Positions 1-7,857 are shown, numbered from the stretch's first letter. The stretch: 16,735 nt of DNA from Devosia sp. (GCA_028290685.1 JAQGJI010000177.1:1-16735); one strand, 5' to 3'. Made by a program: numbers and translations. Notes: generated by a model not told the origin, from the sequence alone.

Positions 1-882
1 TTCGAGTACTGCAGCGGCAGCCGCATGAATGGCGGTGCATGTAGGGAAGGCCTTGACCACGAAGCCCGGCGGCGGCAAGGGCAGCTGCCGGAAGCTGGTG
101 GCCGTCTTGGCATGGTGCAGGCCCAGGAAGCCTCGAGGCCCAGCCAACGCAGCAGCGGGCGCGGTAAGCCCGGCCTCCGCGAGTTGAGCCGCCATCAGGC
201 CCGACGCTGCCGCTTGTCCTACCTGCAAGGGCTTGCCGTCGCCGCCGAAAGCGCCGCGCACACCGCTGCTCAGCGAAGCAGCCAGGCAGAGGGCCGTTCC
301 CATCCGCTCGGCATCGAGCTGCAGCAGGCAGCCGCATGCCGCAGCGCTGGCAAAAGGGCCCAGCGTCGCGGTAGCATGCCAACCCGCGCGGTACATAGCG
401 GGATTGGTCATCTCGCCCAACGCGAGCGCCACGGCATAGCCGGCGGATAGGGCGCCGAACAGCTGTCGGCCGCTGACCGGGGTGGGTAGCGCATCAATAA
501 AGGTCAGCGCCGCGCTGACCAAAGTAACTGACATGTGTGCCATCGCCAGCTCGGTCTCGTCGTCGTCGAAATCCAGCACATGGGCGAAAAACGCGTTGCC
601 GAGCACAGCCTCCCGGGTGGAGACGCGCCGCCCCTGGCCCCAGAGCCGCGCTCCCTGCTTCGGGTCGGCCAGATCGGACGACAGAGCTCCCACCAAGCGC
701 GCCGATCCCGTGATGCTGCCGGCAAGGGCGACCCCAATCAGGTCGGGCAACACCCGCACCAGCCCGTCACTAGGCGTGTCGGCGGCAGCAGCAGCGGCCA
801 TAGCCGTGTTCCGCAGGGCAGCCAGCACCTCCTCCGGCGACGTATCGAGGCTCTCGGTGGATATGGTATTGTTCGACATCAT
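1..882 (-). CDS. MmgE/PrpD family protein (3' end outside window)
   Basis: The reverse strand is open from the window edge to an ATGATG start and gives 294 codons of a family usually about 450 residues long, so the C-terminal third is missing. The family contains 2-methylcitrate dehydratase, cis-aconitate decarboxylase and iminodisuccinate epimerase. Visible hallmarks are the N-terminal all-helical domain, the HVLDFDDDE stretch near residue 105 (family H-x-LDxDD), the GYAVALALGE helix and the GxxHATATLGPFASAAAC segment near residue 165. There is no signal peptide, so it should be cytoplasmic. The start shares ATGA with the stop of the upstream permease gene (a second in-frame ATG lies at 879), so it is translationally coupled to the transporter and probably acts on the imported compound or a product of it. 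No strong ribosome-binding site is seen. The family is secure; the reaction is unknown. Confidence 0.87.
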   Translation of the reverse strand, partial: MMSNNTISTESLDTSPEEVLAALRNTAMAAAAAADTPSDGLVRVLPDLIGVALAGSITGSARLVGALSSDLADPKQGARLWGQGRRVSTREAVLGNAFFAHVLDFDDDETELAMAHMSVTLVSAALTFIDALPTPVSGRQLFGALSAGYAVALALGEMTNPAMYRAGWHATATLGPFASAAACGCLLQLDAERMGTALCLAASLSSGVRGAFGGDGKPLQVGQAAASGLMAAQLAEAGLTAPAAALAGPRGFLGLHHAKTATSFRQLPLPPPGFVVKAFPTCTAIHAAAAAVLE

Positions 883-1613
883 GCGCTTGTTGGCACCGTA
901 GACGCTACGTCCTGCGCTTTATCGACGATCTCGGTGCGGCCAGGGGTTCGTGCATAGGGCTTGAGGAAGCTTTTTTCGACCTGCGTACCCGCCATCGAAA
1001 TCAGACGGCACAGGACGAAGTAGACGACCAAAATCGTGCCATAGACTACATAGGCCGGACTGCCGCCCTTCATAATGGTCGTCTGTTCGATCAGTATCTG
1101 GCCGCTGCGCAAGAGTTCTCCGGCGCCTACCACTGCCCCGAGAGAGGTCGCCTGCACCAGCGCGGTTAGCAGTCCAACATAAGGCGGAATGATTACTGGC
1201 ATAGCCTGGGGTAAGACGATGAGGATTAGCCCGCGCAGGCCCGTCATACCGAAGGCAGCAGCAGTCTCACGTTGAGCCTTACCGATTGAGATAAGTCCAG
1301 CGCGGAAGATTTGCGCGGCATTGGCGCCCCCCCATGCCGAGATGGCGACGCAGGTGGACCAGAAGGGGTCAAGGCCAATGCCAGCCATGGGCAACACGAA
1401 GTATGCGAGCAACACCGTCACCATAAGCGGCACGTCGCGGAACAGCTCCATTAGTGCGTTGCTGAGGGTGCGCAACCATGCCCAGGGAGAGCGGATCCCA
1501 GCGGTCAGGATTATGCCCCAGGTCGTGCCACCCAGCGCGACAACAAGCGCCATCAGCAGTGTCTGCACAAACCCGGCGATTAGAAAAACGCGATATTCAA
1601 ACAGCAGCGACAT
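879..1613 (-). CDS. Polar amino acid ABC transporter permease (second permease)
   Basis: This is a 244-residue inner-membrane permease of the HisM/GlnP (BPD_transp_1) family. Several hydrophobic helices are visible, starting with residues about 10-35. The cytoplasmic EAA loop, which docks on the ATPase, reads ETAAAFGMTGLRG followed by LPQA around residues 117-138. The FRDVPLMV segment near residue 58 corresponds to the family FRGTPLLV motif. The start is ATG, three bases after the stop of the first permease, with AGAGGTG overlapping that stop as ribosome-binding site. The tail after the last helix (KSFLKPYARTPGR and on) is longer than usual and Thr/Ser/Ala-rich. It should pair with the other permease as a heterodimer; substrate cannot be read from the permease alone. 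Confidence 0.93.
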   Translation of the reverse strand: MSLLFEYRVFLIAGFVQTLLMALVVALGGTTWGIILTAGIRSPWAWLRTLSNALMELFRDVPLMVTVLLAYFVLPMAGIGLDPFWSTCVAISAWGGANAAQIFRAGLISIGKAQRETAAAFGMTGLRGLILIVLPQAMPVIIPPYVGLLTALVQATSLGAVVGAGELLRSGQILIEQTTIMKGGSPAYVVYGTILVVYFVLCRLISMAGTQVEKSFLKPYARTPGRTEIVDKAQDVASTVPTSA

Positions 1614-1616
1614 AGC

Positions 1617-2279
1617 TCACCTCTGGCGGTAGGGCTCGTCGAGCCGCTTTTCAAGTGCATGGCCTAGGGCCGAGACGCCAAGCACAATGACCAGGTAGAT
1701 CAGGCAGATGGCGGCGAACATTTCCACTGTCCGGAAGTCCGATGCGACTTTACCGATCGCGACATATGTCAATTCAGCGAGGCCGATAGCCTGCAGATAG
1801 GCCGAATTTTTGATGGTTCCGACAACGGTATTGAGGGTCGAGGGCAAAGCCGAGCGCAGTGCGATAGGGATGATCACGAAGAGGCCGTGTTGCCAACTTT
1901 TCAAGCCCAATGAGGCGGAGGCATCGGACATGTTGCGCCCCACGGAGGTAAAGCCGGCGCGGAAGCTTTCGATGTGGAAAACGCTAGCCCAAATCGTAAG
2001 CGCCAGAACGCCCGACCAAAAGATGGAGAGGGTCAGGCCCAGATCGGGCAGGCCGTAAAAGATGAAGAACACCTGCACCAGAAAGGGTGTGCCACGCACA
2101 AATTCCACGTATGCAGCGACGATGCGGCCGGCCATTGGAATATTGGATAAGCGCAAGATGCAGCCGGCCAGCCCGATCAGCAGCGAGAACGCGACGGCCA
2201 AGACGCTGACCATGATTGTGGTGCCAAGACCCCTAAACAAAGCCGGCAGTGCATCAATAATGTAGGCCCAGTCGATCAC
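1617..2279 (-). CDS. Polar amino acid ABC transporter permease (first permease)
   Basis: A 220-residue HisM/GlnP-type inner-membrane permease. It has the typical N-terminal helix (about residues 15-40), the FVRGTPFLVQVFFIFYGLP motif around residues 61-79, and an EAA loop SDASASLGLKSW followed by IPIAL around residues 120-143. The start is GTG at 2279, supported by GGGAG six bases upstream. It lies 60 bases downstream of the binding-protein gene, with a strong hairpin in the gap, and is directly followed by the second permease. The family assignment is firm. Ligand class (polar amino acid or amino-acid-like compound) follows from the family. Confidence 0.93.
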   Translation of the reverse strand: MIDWAYIIDALPALFRGLGTTIMVSVLAVAFSLLIGLAGCILRLSNIPMAGRIVAAYVEFVRGTPFLVQVFFIFYGLPDLGLTLSIFWSGVLALTIWASVFHIESFRAGFTSVGRNMSDASASLGLKSWQHGLFVIIPIALRSALPSTLNTVVGTIKNSAYLQAIGLAELTYVAIGKVASDFRTVEMFAAICLIYLVIVLGVSALGHALEKRLDEPYRQR

Positions 2280-2306
2280 GCTCTGCTCCCGGCAAGGTAA
2301 AGGGTG

Positions 2307-2331
2307 GGGAGACCGGCGACGCCGACCTCCC
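2307..2331 (-). other. Intercistronic stem-loop after the binding-protein gene
   Basis: The RNA would fold as GGGAGGTCGGC, loop GTC, GCCGGTCTCCC: an 11-bp stem with two G-U pairs, starting 8 bases after the stop of the substrate-binding-protein gene and ending before the permease ribosome-binding site. No T-run follows, so it is not a classical terminator. In many importer operons such a hairpin protects the upstream mRNA from 3' decay so that binding protein is made in excess over permease; that role here is inference. Confidence 0.6.
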
Positions 2332-2339
2332 GTTCGATC

Positions 2340-3173
2340 TTACTGCTGCGGTGCGTCCTCGAGGAAACCGCGGAGCATCACCTCGGCGACCGGTTCCTCG
2401 CTCACGAATTGTGGAATGACTTCCTCGTAGAAGCCTTCGCTGCGCAGGCGCTCGAGCGCCGCATTGACAAAAGCCTGCAGTTCAGGCTCGTTCTTGCGCA
2501 TACCAATGCCATTGACGCCGGGATCGATACCTTCGTCGATCACGCGCAGCTCAGGATAGTTTGCCGCCAGCGTGTAGATCAGGCCGCCATCGCCCACGAA
2601 GCCCGCTGCACGGCCCTGGAGCAGCGCCTGGATGGAGTCGGCAGTAGTATTGAGCTGAAGCAATTGGACGCCGGGCACATGGTTTTCGAGCCAGGGGATC
2701 TGCGAAGCGCCCTTGACGATGACCACGGTCTCGTTCTCGAAATTTGCCAGGGTCTGGATGGGGCCATCTTCAGGAACCAGGGCGTTGCTCGTGCCCCAGA
2801 AATAGATGTTCGAATAGTCAATGACTTCCTGACGGGCGGGGGTCCGGCCCAGTGTTGCTAGGATCAGGTCAATCTTGCCGCCTTCGAGCGAAGGAATGCG
2901 AGCCTCCGATGTCACGCAGCTCAGTTCGGTCGCATCCGGTGAACCAAAGGCATATTCGCCGATCTTCTTAGCCATTTCAACCTCGATGCCGGTTGGCTTG
3001 CCGTCCGGCCCGGTGAGGCCAAATGGCGGGCTGTCGCATTTAACGCCGATGCGGATCTTTCCGGCCTGCTGGATCCCAGCCGGCAATTCCGGCATGCTCT
3101 GGGCGTAAACTGAACCGGCCAGAAGCAGCGCCGCAGCTACGCCGGCCATCGCATGTACAAGTCCTCGCGTCAT
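2340..3173 (-). CDS. Transporter substrate-binding protein (SBP family 3)
   Basis: A periplasmic solute-binding protein of 277 residues. Residues 1-24 form a Sec signal peptide (MTRG, hydrophobic AGVAAALLLAG, cleavage near VYA-QS). The mature part has family 3 features: GKIRIGVKCDSPPFG near residue 40, then GIEVEMAKKIGEYAFG, LEGGKIDLILATLGRTPARQEVIDYS, and FVGDGGLIYTLAANYP. The start at 3173 is preferred because GGAGGA lies 7 bases upstream; a longer TTG reading begins inside that site. Unlike typical relatives, the R-E-x-x-DYS region reads RQEVIDYSNIYFWGTSNALV. It should deliver a polar amino acid or an amino-acid conjugate to the two permeases encoded downstream. The enzyme genes around it argue for a modified amino acid, which is inference. 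Confidence 0.92.
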   Translation of the reverse strand: MTRGLVHAMAGVAAALLLAGSVYAQSMPELPAGIQQAGKIRIGVKCDSPPFGLTGPDGKPTGIEVEMAKKIGEYAFGSPDATELSCVTSEARIPSLEGGKIDLILATLGRTPARQEVIDYSNIYFWGTSNALVPEDGPIQTLANFENETVVIVKGASQIPWLENHVPGVQLLQLNTTADSIQALLQGRAAGFVGDGGLIYTLAANYPELRVIDEGIDPGVNGIGMRKNEPELQAFVNAALERLRSEGFYEEVIPQFVSEEPVAEVMLRGFLEDAPQQ

Positions 3174-3188
3174 GTTTTCATCCTCCAA

Positions 3189-3204
3189 GGGGCCCTTGCG
3201 CCCC
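3189..3204 (-). other. Small hairpin between ATPase and binding-protein genes
   Basis: GGGGC, six-base loop, GCCCC sits just upstream of the GGAGGA ribosome-binding site of the binding-protein gene. Only 5 bp, GC-rich. It may shape translation start or mRNA processing, or be chance. Confidence 0.3.
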
Positions 3205-3222
3205 GTTAATGTGTCGACAACG

Positions 3223-3978
<756 letters not shown>

Positions 3979-3989
3979 CACGCTCCTCC

Positions 3990-4002
3990 GTTGTCAGACA
4001 AC
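3990..4002. promoter_or_regulatory. Probable GntR operator 1 (GTTGTC-A-GACAAC)
   Basis: A perfect 13-bp inverted repeat overlapping the probable -10 of the leftward promoter and touching the ATPase ribosome-binding site. It fits the GT-N-TA/T..AGAC-N-AC type seen for HutC-subfamily GntR regulators, and a near-identical copy stands before the rightward operon. Binding by the GntR/UTRA protein at 5994-6731 is inferred. Confidence 0.65.
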
Positions 4003-4030
4003 GCTAGCGCAAATGACAAAATTGCGTCAA
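4001..4030 (-). promoter_or_regulatory. Probable promoter of the leftward ABC operon
   Basis: On the reverse strand TTGACG (4030-4025) is followed after 18 bases by TAGCGT (4006-4001). The -35 is a good match and the -10 is weak. The downstream half overlaps operator 1, which is where a repressor would block RNA polymerase. Confidence 0.45.
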
Positions 4031-4075
4031 CGCAGATTCGTGCTTCGGTGTCATTTTTCTTATAACGTGCGAAAC

Positions 4076-4104
4076 TTGCTTATTTTTGTTCTGGGCATTA
4101 CCCT
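4076..4104 (+). promoter_or_regulatory. Possible promoter of the rightward operon
   Basis: TTGCTT and TACCCT are separated by 17 bases; the -10 matches the sigma-70 consensus at only three positions. It would place the transcription start just upstream of operator 2 at 4120-4132. Tentative. Confidence 0.3.
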
Positions 4105-4119
4105 TTTGGTCGGCTTAAA

Positions 4120-4132
4120 GTCGTAAGACAAC
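4120..4132. promoter_or_regulatory. Probable GntR operator 2 (GTCGTAAGACAAC)
   Basis: This site matches operator 1 at 11 of 13 positions and lies 12 bases before the ATG of the epimerase gene. Its position lets one regulator control both divergent operons, including its own gene at the end of the rightward one. Confidence 0.6.
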
Positions 4133-4144
4133 AGAGTACCGCAC

Positions 4145-4990
4145 ATGCAAAATGACGCTCTTTCCCGACGCTTTGCAGGGATGAACATCCACTATTTCCG
4201 CCACGACTTTGGTCGTTTCCTGCGCGACCTAACTGCGCTGGAGTTGTCCCGGGTCGAGTTGTGGGGCGGCATGCCTCACCTGTCTCCAGATGACGTGGAT
4301 AGCGCGGAGGTCGCTGCCATCCGTAAGCAGATTGCCGATCACGACCTTTCGCTCATTTGCTTCACGCCCGAGCAATGCCTCTATCCCATCAACCTCGCCT
4401 CGGAGCATGTGCGGACCAGGCATCGCAGCCTCAATTATTTCCAGCGTTCGTTGGAGATTGCCGCAGAACTCGGCGCGCCGGAATTGCTGGTTACGGCAGG
4501 CTGGAGCTACTTGGATGCCGATCCGCGTGAGGGCTGGGTCCGCGCGCGCGATGCCCTTGGCGAGTTAGCGCGGCGCGCTGAGACGCTAGGGGTCGGGCTT
4601 CTGCTCGAGCCGCTATCTCGCACAGAATCCAATCTCATCACCACGGCAGACGATCTCGTGCGCATGCGGAAGGAGATCGCCTCCCCTGTCGTGGGCGCCA
4701 TACTTGATCTCAATGCCATGGCCGCAGCGGGCGACACGCCCGCGGACTATCTTTCGCGCTTCGGGAGCGATCTTCGCCATGTGCATCTTTGTGATGGCAC
4801 TCCGGAAGGTCATCTCGCCTGGGGCGACGGCAATCTGCCGATGGGCGACTATCTCAATGCGCTGTTGGACGGCGGCTATGACGGTAGTTTCACCTTCGAG
4901 CTGGTGACCCAGGCTTATTGGCTCGACCCGCGCAGCGCGTTGGAGCGCTCAGTAACTGCGGGCAGAATGGTTGTTGGCGCGCGATCATGA
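4145..4990 (+). CDS. Sugar phosphate isomerase/epimerase family, FrlC-like
   Basis: A 281-residue cytoplasmic TIM-barrel protein of the AP-endonuclease-2/xylose-isomerase-like family (metal-dependent sugar isomerases and epimerases). Compared from memory with E. coli FrlC, the fructoselysine 3-epimerase, it shares VELWGGMPH (about residue 37), FTPEQCLYPIN (FrlC: YTPETNGYPYN), the LLLEPLSRTESNLIT segment carrying a metal-binding Glu, DLNAMAA, LRHVHLCD with a metal-ligand His, the GDGNLPMGDYLNALLDGGYDG loop, and FELVTQAYWLDPRSALERS. The ATG has only a weak ribosome-binding site and sits just after operator 2. It overlaps the asparaginase-like gene by ATGA. FrlC-type activity on an N-fructosyl amino acid is a reasonable guess; another ketose or hydroxy-acid epimerase is possible. 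Confidence 0.88.
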   Translation: MQNDALSRRFAGMNIHYFRHDFGRFLRDLTALELSRVELWGGMPHLSPDDVDSAEVAAIRKQIADHDLSLICFTPEQCLYPINLASEHVRTRHRSLNYFQRSLEIAAELGAPELLVTAGWSYLDADPREGWVRARDALGELARRAETLGVGLLLEPLSRTESNLITTADDLVRMRKEIASPVVGAILDLNAMAAAGDTPADYLSRFGSDLRHVHLCDGTPEGHLAWGDGNLPMGDYLNALLDGGYDGSFTFELVTQAYWLDPRSALERSVTAGRMVVGARS

Positions 4991-5991
4991 CCTCGCGAGC
5001 TATTTCCAAAATCGGCGTCGTTATAACCGGGGGCACGATCACGGCCCTTGCGGATGACCCGTTCGAAGTGCTGGACTATGGCCAGGCGGGGGCGCTGACA
5101 GGCCGGGAGCTCTTCGCCAAGGCTCCGGGGCTGGCCGGCGGGGTCGAGATCGTGCCCGTCGATTTCGCCGCGCTGCCTAGCTTCGATATGCACCTGCCGC
5201 AGTGGCGGGCGCTGCTGGCGCTCTTTCACGAGTTGGCGGCGAGCCATTTCGATCTTGGCGGCTTCGTGCTGACTCATGGCACGGGGGCGCTCGAGGAAAC
5301 CGCCTTCATGCTCTCGCTGGTTTGGGACCTGCCCAAACCGCTGGTCGTGACGGGCGCCCAACGCCCGGCTTCTGCTTTGGGCAGCGATGGGTGGATGAAT
5401 CTGGCGCAGGCTGTGCAGGCCGTGCAGCATGCCGATGTCGGCCGCCTTGGCGTCCTGGTAGTCGCCAATGGCGAAATCCACCTTGCCGCCGATGTGGTCA
5501 AGTTGTCCAATCTCGGTCTTGGCACATTCCAGTCACCCGAACTGGGACCTGTCGGGCGCTTCGCAGGTCTTACGCCTGTCCTTTCCCGCCTGCCTGAGCC
5601 GGGCCGCTCACTGCAGGGTCGTTTCGCGGGCGCCCTCTCCGGCGAACTTCCACGGGTAGATATCCTATATTGCCACACAAGCGGCGACGCTGTCGCCATC
5701 GAAGCCTTCATTGCCGCGGGTGCGCGGGCCATCATCTTGGCCGGCTTTGCACCTGGCTATGCCACCAGCGTACAGGCCCAGCGCCTTGCGGCTTGGGTTC
5801 GCGACGAAGACGGTCTTGTGATCTATTCGTCCCGCGCCTATGGCCTATCAGTTCACAACGGCCGCAATGCCGGGCATGGTTTCTTGCCGTCGGGACGATA
5901 CCCGCCAGTCAAGGCCAGGCTAATGGTGCAGCTCGGCCTGCGTGTGGGGCTGGGGAAAGAGGAGATCGGCAAACTGTTTGCCGAGCATTAG
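4987..5991 (+). CDS. Asparaginase-fold amidohydrolase with altered substrate site
   Basis: A 334-residue protein of the bacterial type I/II asparaginase family, which hydrolyses side-chain amides of Asn/Gln through a threonine nucleophile. Visible are GGTIT (nucleophile Thr17), Tyr31, the second motif LTHGTGALEETAF (Thr99), VTGAQRP, DVVKLSN (catalytic Lys) and GPVGRF, ending in the usual C-terminal domain. It departs from E. coli AnsB where the alpha-amino group is held: HGTDT is HGTGA (Asp90 to Gly), the SQD element is SFD (Gln59 to Phe), and the inter-subunit Glu loop is shorter with no clear Glu (alignment by eye). There is no signal peptide, so it is cytoplasmic. ATGA coupling to the epimerase gene fixes the start at 4987. 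The substrate is probably not free Asn. Confidence 0.9.
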   Translation: MTSRAISKIGVVITGGTITALADDPFEVLDYGQAGALTGRELFAKAPGLAGGVEIVPVDFAALPSFDMHLPQWRALLALFHELAASHFDLGGFVLTHGTGALEETAFMLSLVWDLPKPLVVTGAQRPASALGSDGWMNLAQAVQAVQHADVGRLGVLVVANGEIHLAADVVKLSNLGLGTFQSPELGPVGRFAGLTPVLSRLPEPGRSLQGRFAGALSGELPRVDILYCHTSGDAVAIEAFIAAGARAIILAGFAPGYATSVQAQRLAAWVRDEDGLVIYSSRAYGLSVHNGRNAGHGFLPSGRYPPVKARLMVQLGLRVGLGKEEIGKLFAEH

Positions 5992-5993
5992 GC

Positions 5994-6731
5994 ATGGCTG
6001 GAATGGTAAAGCTGGCACGCCCGAAAGAATTGGGCATAGACCGCATCCGCAACGGCGTTCTGGACCTGATCCAGGACCTGCATTTCGGCGACAAGCTGCC
6101 GACGGAGGAGAAGCTGAGCGCTCTCTTCAATGTCTCTCGGCCGGCTCTACGCGAAGGGCTGAAGCAGCTCGAGCAGGAAGGAGTCATTGACGTGGTGCAT
6201 GGCAAGGGGCGCTTTGTTGCCGCGGGGAGCGCCCTCAGCATCGCACGACCGATCACCAAGTTCGAAAGTGTGACCGACATGGTCGCGACCAGGGGTTATG
6301 AGACCACCACGCAGGTGCTTGGCTTTGGCGTGGTTCAGGCCAGCGCCGTCGATGCAGGGGATCTGGGCATCCCCAAGGGCTCGCCACTCCTGCGCATTGA
6401 GCGCTTGCGCAAGGCGGATGGAGAGGCCCTAATCTATTCGGTGGACCTGATCCCGCGCGATCTGTTGCCCGACGACCAAGCCTCGCCCCAAAATTGGGTT
6501 GGCTCTCTTGTCGAACTGCTCGCAGCGCGAGGCCTCCGTCCTGTTGCGTCCACCGCCAACATATCTGCCGTAGAACTGCCGCAGGGCGCTATCGAACTGC
6601 ACGGGCTGCACGATTTTGGCCCTGCGCTCAAGATCCGGGAAATCTGTTTTACCGAACGAGGCCAGCGCGTTGTACTGGCCGAGGTCTATCACTCCGGTAA
6701 GGCTTTCGCGTTCAGCTTTGTGCGACGGTAA
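5994..6731 (+). CDS. GntR family regulator with UTRA ligand domain
   Basis: A 245-residue transcription factor. Residues about 13-76 are a GntR winged helix-turn-helix (RIRNGVLDLI, GDKLPTEEKLSALFNVSRPALREGLKQL, then the EGVIDVVHGKGRFV wing). Residues about 95-240 form a UTRA effector domain, with PLLRIERLRKADGEALIYSVDLIPRD typical of the HutC subfamily, and ALKIREICFTERGQRVVLAEVYHSG near the end. ATG 5994 lies two bases after the asparaginase stop; ATG 6003 is an alternative start. As last gene of the rightward operon it is probably autoregulated through operators 1 and 2. HutC-type proteins commonly bind a sugar or pathway intermediate that releases DNA, so the effector is likely the imported compound or a derivative. 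Confidence 0.93.
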   Translation: MAGMVKLARPKELGIDRIRNGVLDLIQDLHFGDKLPTEEKLSALFNVSRPALREGLKQLEQEGVIDVVHGKGRFVAAGSALSIARPITKFESVTDMVATRGYETTTQVLGFGVVQASAVDAGDLGIPKGSPLLRIERLRKADGEALIYSVDLIPRDLLPDDQASPQNWVGSLVELLAARGLRPVASTANISAVELPQGAIELHGLHDFGPALKIREICFTERGQRVVLAEVYHSGKAFAFSFVRR

Positions 6732-6753
6732 AAAATCCCGCTCGGAACGAGCG
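6730..6753 (-). terminator. Leftward rho-independent terminator-like hairpin
   Basis: Read leftward, CGCTCG-TTC-CGAGCG is followed by GGGA and TTTTTT, overlapping the gntR stop. No leftward gene is recognised just upstream of it, so it may act mainly as a 3' stem for the rightward mRNA, or end an unrecognised antisense transcript. Confidence 0.4.
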
Positions 6754-7415
6754 AACCATCTAATCCGCTCGGAGCATGACGGGGCTTTTGCCGAGATATG
6801 TCGCGCTTTGGCAGGTATACGCTCTAGTGCATTGCTGACCGATCTTCTGCAAGCCGCCCAATGCGTGGGCCAGAATGGGATCGATCATGCCTCCCTGCCC
6901 TGAAAGAGCAACAGGGATGCGCAGGACGCTGCTGCAGCCTTCGGAACGGTGCTAAAGCTGTCGCATCCGCATGAGGGAGTTCTGGCCGATGAAGCCCAAA
7001 GCCCGTATCCAGAGGATATGAATTTTTCGCTACATCTCACCTGTCTGACGGCACCCATGCTAGGCCAGTCGAATGTCTGCTTCGCTTGTTTCTCTCATCA
7101 ATAGCTGACCGTCCGCATTCCACCCCATTTCAGCCGCCATCCGTGGCAAAGCAGACCGGCGGATTTCCGCCCGTTTTTGCCGTTCACAAGAGGATTGGAC
7201 AGTCGGCTTTTCGTGACGACCTCATGGAAGCGGGAATTGGCAGATCGACATTATGGCCCGGTAGCGGATGGCAGTCTGGGGGAGCTGCCGAGCAAAGTTG
7301 TCGTTGCACACTTTGATACATCGGCACCTATCTAAGAGCGGTTGTTCAGTTGCTGATCCAACCAGGGCCCATCCCTAACCGAAGCAACCAATTGCGGTGC
7401 CGGTTGATTTTATAT
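6754..7415. other. Gene-poor stretch of about 660 bases
   Basis: No open frame here on either strand has a credible start, ribosome-binding site and protein-like composition; the frames found are short and low in hydrophobic pattern. I see short inverted repeats (including one terminator-like hairpin) and no tRNA. It may be decayed coding sequence, but I recognise no family in any frame. Confidence 0.5.
7158..7178 (+). terminator. Possible rho-independent terminator
   Basis: GGCGG-ATTT-CCGCC is followed after CG by TTTTT. The stem is only 5 bp but GC-only and the T-run is in place. It lies about 430 bases past gntR, so it could end long readthrough transcripts of the rightward operon. Confidence 0.4.
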
Positions 7416-7433
7416 CGCTGCGCAAGAGCAGCG
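7416..7433 (+). promoter_or_regulatory. Hairpin abutting a strong ribosome-binding site
   Basis: CGCTGC-GCAAGA-GCAGCG ends on the first G of GGAGGAGA (7433-7440), which lies 5-8 bases before the ATG at 7446. Such a stem can stabilise the mRNA 5' end or limit ribosome access. The function is inferred. Confidence 0.4.
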
Positions 7434-7445
7434 GAGGAGAAAATC

Positions 7446-7850
7446 ATGAAGAGAAGCTATGTACTATTGATGGCGAGCGTTTTGACTCTGACCATGGGTA
7501 CTTCCATTCAGGCGCAAGACCGTATGATCGACGGGGTGACGGTATCTTCCGAGCAAATGGATGACGTGCAGATCCGCTGCGATGAGCTGCGGGCGGAGAA
7601 CGAAGCCTCTGCCGCAGGCACGACGGCTAGCGATACCACCGCGACGCCCGCTGCCGACGCGCCCGCGGCCGGTGCAAGCGACGATGCAGCAGCGACGGAG
7701 TCTCCCGCAGAGGAACCGGTCGCTCCCGATGGCGCAACGGCTACCGATGGGGGCAATATGGCAGCTGAAGGTTCAGACACGCTGATCGATGTCGGCGCGC
7801 TGACGTTCGAGCTCTGCCAAGAAAGCGGCTTCTACGAAGCCTCCATGTAG
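7446..7850 (+). CDS. Small secreted Ala/Thr/Pro-rich protein, unknown
   Basis: I do not recognise a family for this 134-residue protein. The ATG at 7446 has an excellent ribosome-binding site (GGAGGAGA); earlier in-frame starts lack one. Residues 1-24 look like a Sec signal peptide (MKRSY, hydrophobic VLLMASVLTLTMG, cleavage near IQA-QD). Two short ordered-looking ends, VSSEQMDDVQIRCDEL and IDVGALTFELCQESGFYE, each hold one cysteine and could form a disulfide. Between them lie about 75 residues of acidic, low-complexity Ala/Thr/Pro/Asp sequence, probably disordered. A periplasmic or surface location is expected. It stands alone, converging with the pseudoazurin gene across a shared hairpin. 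Confidence 0.75.
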   Translation: MKRSYVLLMASVLTLTMGTSIQAQDRMIDGVTVSSEQMDDVQIRCDELRAENEASAAGTTASDTTATPAADAPAAGASDDAAATESPAEEPVAPDGATATDGGNMAAEGSDTLIDVGALTFELCQESGFYEASM

Positions 7851-7857
7851 GAGAACG

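Noticed and set aside
25..957. Several rightward open frames of up to about 140 codons
   Set aside because: They are antisense to the MmgE/PrpD gene, with Arg/Ser/Gln-rich products and no ribosome-binding sites; the reverse strand gives a clean family match.
3174..3188. Longer TTG start for the substrate-binding protein
   Set aside because: It would lie inside the GGAGGA ribosome-binding site and adds only MEDEN before the signal peptide.
4918..4986. Longer N-terminus for the asparaginase-like protein
   Set aside because: That part overlaps the coding end of the epimerase gene and shows no family similarity; the ATGA overlap at 4987 is the normal coupled start.
5670..5993. N-terminal extension of the GntR frame
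   Set aside because: It is the shadow of the asparaginase gene in another frame, with Arg/Cys/His-rich nonsense composition; the HTH starts right after ATG 5994.
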